A stretch of 37,587 nucleotides of DNA. Origin: Planctomycetota bacterium (GTDB taxonomy: Bacteria; Planctomycetota; UBA1135; GCA-002686595). Under the pieces are notes generated by a model, which saw only the letters and a program-made list of their open reading frames with translations, did not search any database and was not told the origin of the DNA. The translations under genes and the position numbers were made by a program. Shown here piece by piece: positions 1 to 9,304 of this stretch. The DNA lies in assembly GCA_020638875.1 (NCBI GenBank), contig JACKHS010000029.1:1-37587 (forward strand), in the 5' to 3' direction. The first letter of the stretch is position 1. Every line of letters starts with the position of its first letter.

Positions 1-478
<478 letters not shown>

Positions 479-608
479 GGGAGTCCTGGGGTTCGCGAGG
501 TCGCGGGTCTGCCTGGGTCCTGGGCTCTGGGTCCTGTCGTGGTTCGTGGTCGGGTCGCCGGCCGCGCCGCGGGCGCGCCTGGCCGGCGTGTACGGGTCGA
601 CCGGGTAG

Positions 609-624
609 AACAAACCCCGTGCCA
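609..624 (-). promoter_or_regulatory. Possible sigma54 (-24/-12) promoter of dnaK
   Basis: On the minus strand this reads TGGCACG, four bases, then TTGTT. The RpoN consensus is TGGCACG-N4-TTGCW, so the -24 box is perfect and the spacing exact. One mismatch falls in the -12 GC, which is GT here. Transcription would start near 598 and give a leader of about 120 bases before dnaK. The adjacent upstream genes encode a sigma54 activator and its kinase, which makes the element more believable. The -12 mismatch and the GC-rich background keep this tentative. Confidence 0.4.
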
Positions 625-671
625 GCGCCCGGCGCCGTTCGCAAAGGACTACGGAGCAGGCACTTAGGGCA

Positions 672-729
672 CGAGGCTGCCTCGCCGGGCTGCCAACATG
701 GCAGCTCCTCCGCGAGGCCGCGCGCGGCC
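672..729. promoter_or_regulatory. Cluster of dyads between the sigma54 activator gene and dnaK
   Basis: Three perfect inverted repeats lie close together. CGAGG-CTG-CCTCG is at 672-684, GCTGCC-AACAT-GGCAGC at 689-705, and the 14-base palindrome GGCCGCGCGCGGCC at 716-729. The middle dyad is centred about 100 bases upstream of the predicted sigma54 start, where enhancer sites of NtrC-type activators usually sit. None is followed by a T-tract on the minus strand, so they are poor intrinsic terminators for the activator gene. An enhancer role is an inference from position and symmetry only. Confidence 0.3.
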
Positions 730-776
730 CCTGCAAGATTGGCAGGCGCGCGCGGGGCGCGCCGCGGGCCCGCGGC

Positions 777-2136
<1,360 letters not shown>

Positions 2137-2144
<8 letters not shown>

Positions 2145-2976
2145 GCTCGTCCCCCGCCGGCTTGGCCGGCCCGGTGATCTCGACGACCAGCGGCAGCACG
2201 ATGCGGAAGCTGGTGCCGCGACCGAGCTCGCTGACCACCGAGATGGTGCCCTCGTGCTCCTGGATGATGCGCCGCGTGGTCGCGAGGCCGAGGCCCGAGC
2301 CGTTCTTCTTCGTCGACCAGTAGGTGTCGAAGCAGCGCTCGAGGTCCTCGGGGCTCATGCCCACGCCCGTGTCCGTCACCGTCAGGATCACGTGGTTGCC
2401 GTCGCGCTTCACGCGCACGATCAGCTCGCCGCCCATCGGCATCGCCTGGCGCGCGTTGACCATCAGGTTGAGCAGCGCCTGGCGCATCGCCTGCGCGTCG
2501 AGGATCGCCAGCGGCAAGGAGGGCGGCAGCTCGACGTGGTGGCGGATGCCCTGGCGCTCGTCCTCGGTGGCGACGAAGTCGAGCACCTCGCGCACGACCT
2601 CGAGCAGGTTCTGCGGCGAGCGGTTGACCTCGCCGCCGCGCGCGTAGGTGAGGAAGTCCTGCAGGATGTCCTCGAGCCGGGCGACCTCGCGCTGCAGCGT
2701 CGCGACTCGCTTCAGGCAGCGCTTGTCGCGCGCGCTGAGCTCCCCGTCCGCACCGGGCCCGCGCCCGCGCAGGAACTCCTCCTCGAGCAGCGAGAGGTTG
2801 ATCGACATGGTCGAGAGCGGGTTCTTGATCTCGTGCGCCAGCCCGCCCGCGAGGCGCGTGAGCAGGACCTCGGTGTCGGGCGCGGCGACGCGCTCGAAGC
2901 CTTCGGGCTCGGGCAGCGCCGCCGGCGGCGTGGCGGCCGCGGGGACCGGGGGCGCGGGGTCGGTGGGCTCGCTCAT
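2137..2976 (-). CDS. Soluble sensor histidine kinase (NtrB/AtoS-like), partner of the downstream regulator
   Basis: A 279-residue histidine kinase. A Pro/Ala-rich start (1-35) leads straight into the dimerisation/phospho-acceptor helix LAGGLAHEIKNPLS, with H48. The ATPase domain follows, with N-box LLNLMVNARQAM (168-179), G1 box DTGVGM (202-207), F-region CFDTYWSTK and G2 box GSGLGL (226-231). There is no transmembrane segment, PAS or GAF domain, so the input is probably intracellular or comes from a partner protein. The cognate regulator begins 8 bases before the stop. The ATG at 2974-2976 is about 100 bases from the divergent tsaC-like gene at 3078, so regulatory sites for both directions must lie in that gap. 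I see no strong promoter on this strand. Confidence 0.93.
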
Positions 2977-3041
2977 GGACGCGAGCGCCCATGGTCGTGG
3001 GCGCGCCCCGCGAATGCAACGGGCGGGGGCGGCGCGACGCC

Positions 3042-3070
3042 TTCAACGCCGCGCGCGCAGCGCTTACACT
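3042..3070 (+). promoter_or_regulatory. Weak sigma70-like promoter for the TsaC-YwlE fusion
   Basis: TTCAAC (3042-3047), 17 bases, then TACACT (3065-3070). The -10 matches four of six consensus bases and the -35 three of six, at ideal spacing. The predicted start is at or one base before the ATG at 3078, so the mRNA would be leaderless or nearly so, which fits the lack of a Shine-Dalgarno sequence there. The evidence is weak in such GC-rich DNA. Confidence 0.3.
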
Positions 3071-3077
3071 CCTCGCG

Positions 3078-4172
3078 ATGCCGCCTCGCCTCCACCGCCT
3101 CGAAGACCCCACCGGGGAGCCCGCGCTCGAGGACCTGCACGAAGCCCTGGCCGTGCTGGCCGAGGGCCGCCTCGTGGCCCTGCCCACCGAGACCGTCTAC
3201 GGGCTCGCCGCGCGCGCCGACTCGGCCGAGGCGCTCGAGCGCCTCGCCGCGATCAAGGGCCGCCCCAGCGACATCGCGTGGACCTGGCACGTCGGCTCGC
3301 TCGAAGCGCTCGCGCGCTACCCGCACGCTGGCGCGCACGTCCACCGGCTCGCCGAGCGCTACTGGCCCGGACCGTTGACGCTCGTGCTGCCCGGCGTGCC
3401 GCGCGGGCTCGAGCTCGCCGCGCGCGGCGGCTGGACCGGCGTGCGCTTCACCGCCGAGCCGTTCGCGCTCGCCCTGTGCAAGCGCGCCGACTTCCCCATC
3501 GTGATGACGAGCGCCAACCGCCACGGCCAACCGCCGGCGGTGTGCGTCGACGACCTGGCGCAGCTCGACCCCGCGCTGCTCGACCTCGTCATCGACGGCG
3601 GTCGCACGCGCCTGCAGGAGGCTTCGACGATCCTGCGCGTCGGACGCGGGCGCTTCGAGCTCCTGCGCGAAGGGCTGCACGACCTGGAGGCCCTGCGCCG
3701 CACGTCCGGCCGGCGGCTCGGCTTCGCGTGCACCGGCAACACCTGCCGCAGCCCCATGGCCGAGGCGCTCGCGCGGCACCTCCTGGCCGAACGCCTCGAG
3801 TGCGAGCCCGCGCGCCTCGGCGACATGGGCTTCGAGCTGCGCTCGATGGGCGTCTTCGCGTCGTGCGGCGCGCGCGCGTCCGCGCACGCCGTCGAGGTGC
3901 TGGCCGAGCGCGGCGTCGACCTCGCCGGCCACCGCTCCTCGCCCGCGCTGCCCGAGGTCGTCGCCGAGCTCGACGAGGTGCTGTGCATGACGCACGCGCA
4001 CCTCGAGGCGCTCGCGATGCTGCTGCCGCCCGGCAAGGACGGTCACCTGCGCCTGCTCGACCCGGAGGAGCGCGACGTCCCGGACCCGATCGGCGGCACG
4101 CTCGCGGACTACCGCCGCTGCGCGGACCACATCGAGGCGAGCCTGCGCGCGCACCTCGACCGCTGGGCCTGA
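3078..4172 (+). CDS. Fusion of a TsaC/Sua5 (YrdC) domain with a YwlE-type protein arginine phosphatase
   Basis: A 364-residue two-domain protein. Residues 1-205 are a YrdC/Sua5 domain: LPTETVYGLAARA (35-47), IKGRPSD around K60/R62, and the MTSAN motif (143-147). This family makes threonylcarbamoyl-AMP for the t6A modification of tRNA. Residues 212-364 are a low-molecular-weight phosphatase with P-loop CTGNTCRS (C218, R224) and acid motif DPIGG (D336). The Thr at position 222 and the DP-x-GG motif match Bacillus YwlE, which removes phosphate from arginine; tyrosine phosphatases of this fold usually have Ile there and DPYY. In Bacillus ywlC (TsaC) and ywlE are near neighbours, so the fusion preserves a known association. 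The ATG at 3078 was chosen because the 29 codons upstream look non-coding. The arginine specificity is inferred from motifs. Confidence 0.88.
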   Translation: MPPRLHRLEDPTGEPALEDLHEALAVLAEGRLVALPTETVYGLAARADSAEALERLAAIKGRPSDIAWTWHVGSLEALARYPHAGAHVHRLAERYWPGPLTLVLPGVPRGLELAARGGWTGVRFTAEPFALALCKRADFPIVMTSANRHGQPPAVCVDDLAQLDPALLDLVIDGGRTRLQEASTILRVGRGRFELLREGLHDLEALRRTSGRRLGFACTGNTCRSPMAEALARHLLAERLECEPARLGDMGFELRSMGVFASCGARASAHAVEVLAERGVDLAGHRSSPALPEVVAELDEVLCMTHAHLEALAMLLPPGKDGHLRLLDPEERDVPDPIGGTLADYRRCADHIEASLRAHLDRWA

Positions 4173-4197
4173 GGTCGAGCGCGGCCGCGCCCGGCGC

Positions 4198-6855
4198 TCA
4201 GCGCCGCCCCGCCAGTTGCGCCGCGCGTCGCCCCGCGGGCGTCTCGTCGAGGCGCGGGCAGAGCTCGCGCGCGCGTCGCCAGGCGGCCTCGGCCTGCGCC
4301 AGTCCCAGGCGCTCGAGCGCCGCGGCGAGGTAGGCCTGCACGTCGCCGCGCTCGGGCCGCGCGCGCAGCGTCTTCGAGCCAGCGCGCGCCCTCGGCGAGC
4401 GACTCGCCGTCCCCGCGCGCCAGGAGTTGCACGCCGCTGCGCAGCTCGCGCAGGAAGAGCTGCTCGGCCAGGAAGGCGCGCACCTCAGGCTCGCTCGGGC
4501 AGCCTGCGCGCGCGTCGCCCGCGAGTCGATCGGCGTCGTGCGGCAGGCCCTCGCCGCCGAGCGCGGCGCTCGCCGCAGCCACGAGCGCGGCGAGCTCGGC
4601 GGCAGCCAGCGCCGCAGCGCTTCGAGGCGCGCGTCGAACTCCTCCAGCCCCGCCGCTTCGCGCGCCAGCCGCAGGAGGCGCAACGCCTCGAATCGCGCGC
4701 CGGCGTCCGGCGGCAGACCGACGCGCCACTCGAGCGGCGCGTCCTGCGCGTGCGCGCGCAACGCGCGCAGGTTGGCGGGCAGGTCGAGCAGGCGCACGAG
4801 GCCGTCGCGGTCCGTTCGGTACACCACCCAAGGGTCCACGTCGCGCAACGGGCGCGCCGGACGCGGCCACGCGTCGGCGCGCGCGATCCAGCGCGCGACG
4901 ATCGCCGCGGCGCCTCGAGCCCCAGCTCGCGCAGCTCGGGCCAGCCGCGCTCGTCGGCGCCGGGAAGCGCTCGGCGCGCAGGAGCGGCGGCGCCTCGGCG
5001 CCCACGAGCACGACCTGCGTGCCGAACTGCCACACGCCGCTCCACGGGAACGCGCTGCCGAAGGCCGCGAGCACGGCGTCGAAGGTCGCGGGCTCCAGCG
5101 CGTGCGGCGGCACCCACTGGCACACGAGGCCGCCCGGCGCCAGCGCGCGCGCGCGCGCGTAGAACTCCTCCGTGTAGAGGTACACCCCGAACGGCGAGTC
5201 GGGGAGCAACGGCTCCATCGTGATCACGTCGTAGCTCCCGCGGCGGCGCCGAGCGTGCGGCGTCCGTCGCCGAGGCGCAGGTGCGTGCGCGGGTCCGCGA
5301 GCACGCCGTGGTTCACCTCGGCGAAGCGCGGCGCCTGCTCCGCGACGGCGGCCGAGAGCTCGAGCACGTCGATGCGCTCGACCTCCTCGTGCAGCGCCAC
5401 CGCGCCGGCCGTGGTGCCCGTGCCGAAGGCGAGCACCGCGACGCGCCGCGGCGCGGCGTGCAGCAGCAGCGGCAGGTGCCCCAGCGCGCGCATGTAGGCG
5501 TAGTCGCGCCCGGTGCCCGCCGCGCGGAAGCCGTCGGTCATCAGCGTGCGCTCGCCCTGCAGGCCGTCCTGCACCACGCTGACCGCGAAGTGCGCGTCCT
5601 CCTCGAACGCGAGCACCTCGAGCGCCGGGTTGAGAGCGGCGGCGACGCGAGCGCGAGCGGCGGCCGCCCGCGATCCAGGCCGCGAGGCCCACGCCGAGCG
5701 CCAGCGTCCGCGCAGGCCGCGCGCGCTCGCCAGCGCGAGCCCCGCCGCAGCGCGCCCAGCGCGCACCACGCGGCGAGCGTGCCGTTCCAGCCCACGCGCG
5801 GCAGCAGCACGAGGTGCGCGAGCGCAGGCCCACGCCGGCCCTGAGCGCCTCCACAGGAACAGCCGGCCGAGCCGCCGGCCGCTGTCGCCGGCGAGCTCGC
5901 GGTGCAGGAGCGGAACGACCGCGCCGAAGGCCGCCAGCGGCGGCCCGACGAGCAGCAGCGCGCGCACGAGGAGCGCGGCGTCGGCGAAGCGCGTGAGCGC
6001 CACGGCGCGAGCAGGAACCACGCCGCGCCCAGGACCAGCAGCCCCGAGGCGCGCGAGCGCCGCGGGCCTGCGCCCGAGCGCGCGCGGCAGCAGCGCGGCG
6101 CCGAGCGCCACGCGGCGAGGCTCGCCACGAGCACGCCGGTCAGCGCCGGTTGCATGCCGCCGAGCCAGAGCACGCCCTGGCGCAGGCCGAGGCCTTCGGC
6201 GTGCGAGCCACGCGGTCGCCAGCGCGAGCAGCAGGCCGGCGCGACGCGGCGCGAGGGCGTGCGCCTCCGCCTCGCTCGCCGTCGCCGTCGCCTCGGCGGG
6301 CTGCGCGCGTCGGCGCCACGCGCCCAGGAACGCGGCGGCGAGCGCGCACGCGCCCGCACCGAGCGCCGCGCCGTCGCAGCCGGCGCGCGCCGCGAGCGCT
6401 TCGCCCAGGAGCCACGCTCCCAGCGCCGCGCCGAGCAGGTTCGCCGCGAGCAGCCACCCGAGGTCGGGGCGGCCGCGCAGGCGCCACTGGCGCGCGAGGC
6501 TCGGCAGGAACACGCCCTGCGGCACCGCGACGGCGAGCAGCGCCGCGAGCGTGAGCGCGACGGCGAGCGCGCTCGACGCGCCCTCCGCCGCGGAGGTCAG
6601 GAGCAGCGGCACGCCCCACGCCGCGCACGCGAGCGCCAGGCCCGCGCCGACCAGCAAGGCGCGCGTCGAGCCGCGCCAGCTCCCGGCGAGGCCGGCGCCG
6701 AGCGACCAGCCGGCCAGGAACACGGTCAAGCCGAGCACGGCGTTGACGCCGTAGCCGACCGTGCCGCCGGCGAGCGCGACCGTCACGACCTCCAGCGCGA
6801 CGCCGGAGGCGCCGGCGAGGAGCGACGCGAGAGCGAGGCGCGGCTTCGCGCTCAA
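4198..6855 (-). pseudogene. Spermidine-synthase-like polytopic membrane protein, disrupted by many frameshifts
   Basis: Coding signal continues along the minus strand, but the frame changes about ten times. The N-terminal part (6855 to about 5680) is a series of hydrophobic helices resembling the membrane part of fused spermidine synthases, e.g. GLRQGVLWLGGMQPALTGV and VLLPRVGWNGTLAAW. The middle is an aminopropyltransferase-type Rossmann domain: VAVLAFGTGTTAGAVALH (about 5450-5400), IDVLELSAAVAEQAPRF, and YDVITMEPLLPD (about 5235-5195). The C-terminal part (to 4198) is helical and TPR-like. The TTG start at 6853-6855 overlaps the stop of the EIIA gene (TTGA). At least one break (near 5237) is repaired by restoring one G to a run, and I see no obvious nonsense codons, so sequence or assembly error is likelier than decay. 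The substrate is unknown; these fused proteins need not make spermidine. Confidence 0.7.
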
Positions 6856-7319
6856 GCCTCGCCGCTGCGCAGCGCGTACCAGGCCGCTTCGGGCGTCTCG
6901 GCGCCGAGCAGCCCCTCGCGCACCGCGTCCTTCCCGAGCACGCGTGCGACGTCGGCCAGCGTGCGGATGTGGAGCAGCTTCTGCGCCTTGGGGATGACGA
7001 GCAGCACGACCAGCCGCGCGGGCTGACCGTCGATGCTGTCGAAGTTGAGCCCGGCCTCGCTGCGCACCACGCCGAGCGCGACCGCGAGGTGCTCGATGCC
7101 CTCGACCGCGGCGTGCGGGATCGCGATGCCGTGCTCCATGCCGGTCGACATCGAGCGCTCGCGCGCGAGCACGGCGTCCTCGATGCCCGGCGCCTGGTCG
7201 GCGCTGATGCGACCGACGCGCACGAGGTGCTGCACCAACTTGCCGAGGGCGTCCCACTTGTCCTCGGGCTCGAAGCCCAGGACGAGGTCCGCGGGGGTGA
7301 AGAGCTCGGTCAGGTGCAT
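6852..7319 (-). CDS. PTS EIIA domain protein (fructose/nitrogen-regulatory type)
   Basis: A 155-residue single-domain protein of the PTS EIIA type-2 (Fru/PtsN) family. The signature GIAIPHAAVEGI places the phosphorylated histidine at H69, and the conserved block GLNFDSIDGQPARLVVLLVIPK follows. No EIIB or EIIC is present nearby, so it is more likely a regulatory EIIA than part of a sugar permease. PtsN-type proteins in other bacteria control ion transport and nitrogen or carbon balance through their phosphorylation state. It sits 122 bases downstream of nhaA on the same strand, but a strong hairpin terminator separates them, so it may be read only at reduced level from nhaA or have its own promoter. 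Its TGA overlaps the TTG start of the membrane aminopropyltransferase-like gene. Confidence 0.88.
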   Translation of the reverse strand: MHLTELFTPADLVLGFEPEDKWDALGKLVQHLVRVGRISADQAPGIEDAVLARERSMSTGMEHGIAIPHAAVEGIEHLAVALGVVRSEAGLNFDSIDGQPARLVVLLVIPKAQKLLHIRTLADVARVLGKDAVREGLLGAETPEAAWYALRSGEA

Positions 7320-7355
7320 GCGCGGCGGAGGATACCCGCGCCCGCCCTTCGAGGA

Positions 7356-7381
7356 CCAGAAAACCCCGTCGGGGACTCTGG
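7356..7381. other. Secondary hairpin upstream of the EIIA gene
   Basis: On the plus strand, CCAGA pairs with TCTGG and inside it CCCC pairs with GGGG around a GTC loop, giving a two-part stem with a small internal loop. It lies about 40 bases upstream of the EIIA start and just beyond the main terminator hairpin. It could stabilise the end of the nhaA transcript or shape the EIIA leader. I see no antiterminator pairing. Confidence 0.3.
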
Positions 7382-7420
7382 AAAACTCCGCGCCCGGTCG
7401 CGGACGACGCGGCCGGGCGC
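7382..7420 (-). terminator. Intrinsic terminator after nhaA
   Basis: Arms 7390-7402 and 7408-7420 form a 13-bp stem (twelve Watson-Crick pairs and one T-G wobble) with a five-base loop. On the minus strand the stem is followed by GGAG and then TTTT (7385-7382). It begins about 20 bases after the nhaA stop, in the right place and direction to end that transcript. The T-tract is short, so termination may be partial. Confidence 0.6.
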
Positions 7421-7441
7421 GAAGCGCGGGCGGGGCGGAGG

Positions 7442-8794
7442 TCAGGCGGCCTCGGAGACCTTCTTGGACGCGGGGCTGGAGTTCGAGCGCCGGCCGAAGC
7501 CCAGCGCGCGACCGATGACGATGGCCGTCATGCCGACGAAGCCCGAGAAGAGCGCGCCCATCTTGGCCTGGCCCTGCATGGTCGGGTCGGTGAACGCGGC
7601 GCCGGCGACGAACAGCGCCACCGTCAGACCGAGGGCCGCGACGTAGCCGGCCATCACGAGCTCCTTGAACGTCATGCCGGTCGGCAGCGGGAAGCCGACC
7701 TTCGTGCCGATCCAGCCGAGCAGCGTGATGCCGACGGTCTTCCCGACCACCAGCGAGCCCAGGATGATCCAGGTCATCGGGCCGATGCCCGAGAGCTCCA
7801 CGCCCGCGTTGGCGAAGGCGAAGAAGAACAGGCCCAGGTCGACGAACAGCTTGAGCTGGTGCTCGAACTGGTGCAGGGGAGAATGATGGTGATCGGTCGG
7901 CAGCCCGGCCTTCTCGGCCTGGTCGACCTCGTCGTCCTCCGTGAACAGCCCCGTGTCGTGCTTGGGCCCCGGCAGGAAGGGCACGATCGGCACGAGCGCC
8001 AGCGCGGGGTGCAGGTGCGCGAGCATCAGGCCGATCCAGGAGACCGTGCCGCCCAGCGCGATGTAGGGCACCCACGACTGCACGTTGCGCTTGCGCAGCA
8101 CGAACGCGATCACCATGCCGAGCGCCACCAGGCCCAGCCACTGCGGGGCGGCCGGGTTGGCCGGGTCGCCGTAGAAGACGGCGATGATGCCGAGGCCGAT
8201 CGCGTCGTCGGCGACCGCGAGCAGCAGCAGGAAGTTGATCGCCGGGTGGCCCTTGCCGAAGACCGCGCGCGCAACGAGCCACGCGAGCGCGATGTCGGTG
8301 GCGGTCGGGATGCCCCAGCCCTTGGAGAGGCTGGGCGCGCCCCACAGCGGCAGGGTGTGCCCGTCGGCGCTGAAGGCCTCCGGGTTCGCGCCGTGCCAGG
8401 CGAGCAGCGCGAGGAAGAACACCCCCACCGGACCGAGCACGCCGCCGAACGTCGCCAGCAGCGGGTTGATCGCGTTCTTGATCGGGTTGAGGCTGCCGCC
8501 GGGGAGCGCGGCCTCGGTGATCTCCTTCGCGGCGATGCCGAAGAAGAAGACCATGAACAGGTCGTTGACCAGGAAGTGCAGGCCGACCGGGTGCCCGAAC
8601 AGCGAGAAGCCGAGCGAGAAGACCTCGCCGTGCTCGCCCCCGTGCGCTCCGCCGCCGCTGTGGATCTCGCCGAACCAGTGGTGGTAGGCGTCCCCGGCGA
8701 GGTTGGCGGCGAACAGCGCGGCGACGACGCCGGCGATCAGGGGGATCGAGAACTCCTGGAGGAAGTTGACGAAGCCGTTCTTCTTGGAACTCAA
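7442..8794 (-). CDS. nhaA: Na+/H+ antiporter NhaA
   Basis: A 450-residue polytopic membrane protein of the NhaA family, which exchanges internal Na+ (or Li+) for external H+ and controls pH and salt tolerance. The unwound-helix motif GWGIPTATDIA carries D167 (E. coli D133) and VADDAIGLGIIA carries the ion-binding pair D196/D197 (E. coli D163/D164). NDLFMVFFFGIAAKEI corresponds to the D65 helix, and GKTVGI holds the helix-10 lysine. It is longer than E. coli NhaA (388) owing to His/Gly-rich loops near residues 45-57 and a charged loop before DHHHSPLHQ. The TTG at 8792-8794 was chosen because GGAAGG sits five bases upstream. The open frame continues 83 codons further, but that extension is Arg/Ser-rich and looks non-coding. 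A hairpin terminator follows the stop. Confidence 0.93.
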   Translation of the reverse strand: MSSKKNGFVNFLQEFSIPLIAGVVAALFAANLAGDAYHHWFGEIHSGGGAHGGEHGEVFSLGFSLFGHPVGLHFLVNDLFMVFFFGIAAKEITEAALPGGSLNPIKNAINPLLATFGGVLGPVGVFFLALLAWHGANPEAFSADGHTLPLWGAPSLSKGWGIPTATDIALAWLVARAVFGKGHPAINFLLLLAVADDAIGLGIIAVFYGDPANPAAPQWLGLVALGMVIAFVLRKRNVQSWVPYIALGGTVSWIGLMLAHLHPALALVPIVPFLPGPKHDTGLFTEDDEVDQAEKAGLPTDHHHSPLHQFEHQLKLFVDLGLFFFAFANAGVELSGIGPMTWIILGSLVVGKTVGITLLGWIGTKVGFPLPTGMTFKELVMAGYVAALGLTVALFVAGAAFTDPTMQGQAKMGALFSGFVGMTAIVIGRALGFGRRSNSSPASKKVSEAA

Positions 8795-9304
8795 CGGGAC
8801 CTTCCGGGCAAGGGTGGGCGGAGGGGGGTGGTCGCGGTGGGAAGCGCGCAAGGATGCCGAGGGCACCGGGGTGGGGCAACGTTCGGCCGCGTTCGCGCTC
8901 GGACTTGACGCTCGCGACGCGCGCGCCACGCGATCGCTCGCCCCGAATCGTCTCCGCGGCGGGGATGCGCGGGAAGAAGCCTCCAGGCGCGACGTCGAGG
9001 GGCCCGACGACCTGCGCGCGCGCGCTCTGCATCGCATTGACACGCCCTCCGGCGGTCCCTAGATTGCCGCTGCGCGCGCCGCAGGCCGTGTACCTAACAG
9101 ACGATTTTCCAACGAGTTGTGTCCTCCGATTCGCCCCGTGCGGAGGACCGCGGGCCGGAGAAACGCGGCCTCGCTCTCGACCTCGCCCGCCTCAGACCAA
9201 GAATCTTCGTCCACCGACCCCCCCACGCGACCAAGCTCGCTTGCGTCGCGCTCGGCACCGCCCCGGCTGCGCGCCGGGTCCCTCGGCCCAGAGCCCCTGC
9301 CCCG
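8795..9304. other. Divergent intergenic region between nhaA and gspD
   Basis: About 510 bases separate the two start codons. The only convincing element is the plus-strand promoter at 9037-9065, which leaves a gspD leader of roughly 230 bases if translation starts at 9305. An in-frame GTG at 9119 could extend GspD by 62 residues. That extension is rich in Arg and Pro and is not recognisable. I found no clear promoter for nhaA on the minus strand, no riboswitch-like structure and no RNA gene. Confidence 0.6.
9037..9065 (+). promoter_or_regulatory. Sigma70-type promoter of the gsp operon
   Basis: TTGACA (9037-9042, perfect -35), a 17-base spacer, then TAGATT (9060-9065, four of six -10 matches). 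The predicted start is near 9072. The flanking DNA to about 9120 is less GC-rich than the surrounding coding sequence. It points towards gspD and is the best housekeeping-type promoter in the window. Confidence 0.6.

Noticed and set aside
479..776. CIRCE or sigma32-type heat-shock element upstream of dnaK
   Set aside because: No TTAGCACTC/GAGTGCTAA repeat and no CTTGAA/CCCCAT pair could be found.
3700..4172. Arsenate reductase for the C-terminal domain of the fusion
   Set aside because: The extra redox cysteines of ArsC are not in place, and the P-loop and DP-x-GG motif fit YwlE better.
4198..6855. Programmed frameshifting or several small separate genes
   Set aside because: There are about ten shifts in both directions and no slippery-site pattern; the pieces join into one known protein plan.
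8795..9043. Longer NhaA with 83 extra N-terminal residues
   Set aside because: The extension is Arg/Ser/Pro-rich, and a TTG with a good GGAAGG site lies exactly where NhaA homology begins.
9119..9304. Separate small gene or riboswitch in the gspD leader
   Set aside because: The only open frame runs into gspD, and no known riboswitch core or stable multi-stem fold was recognised.
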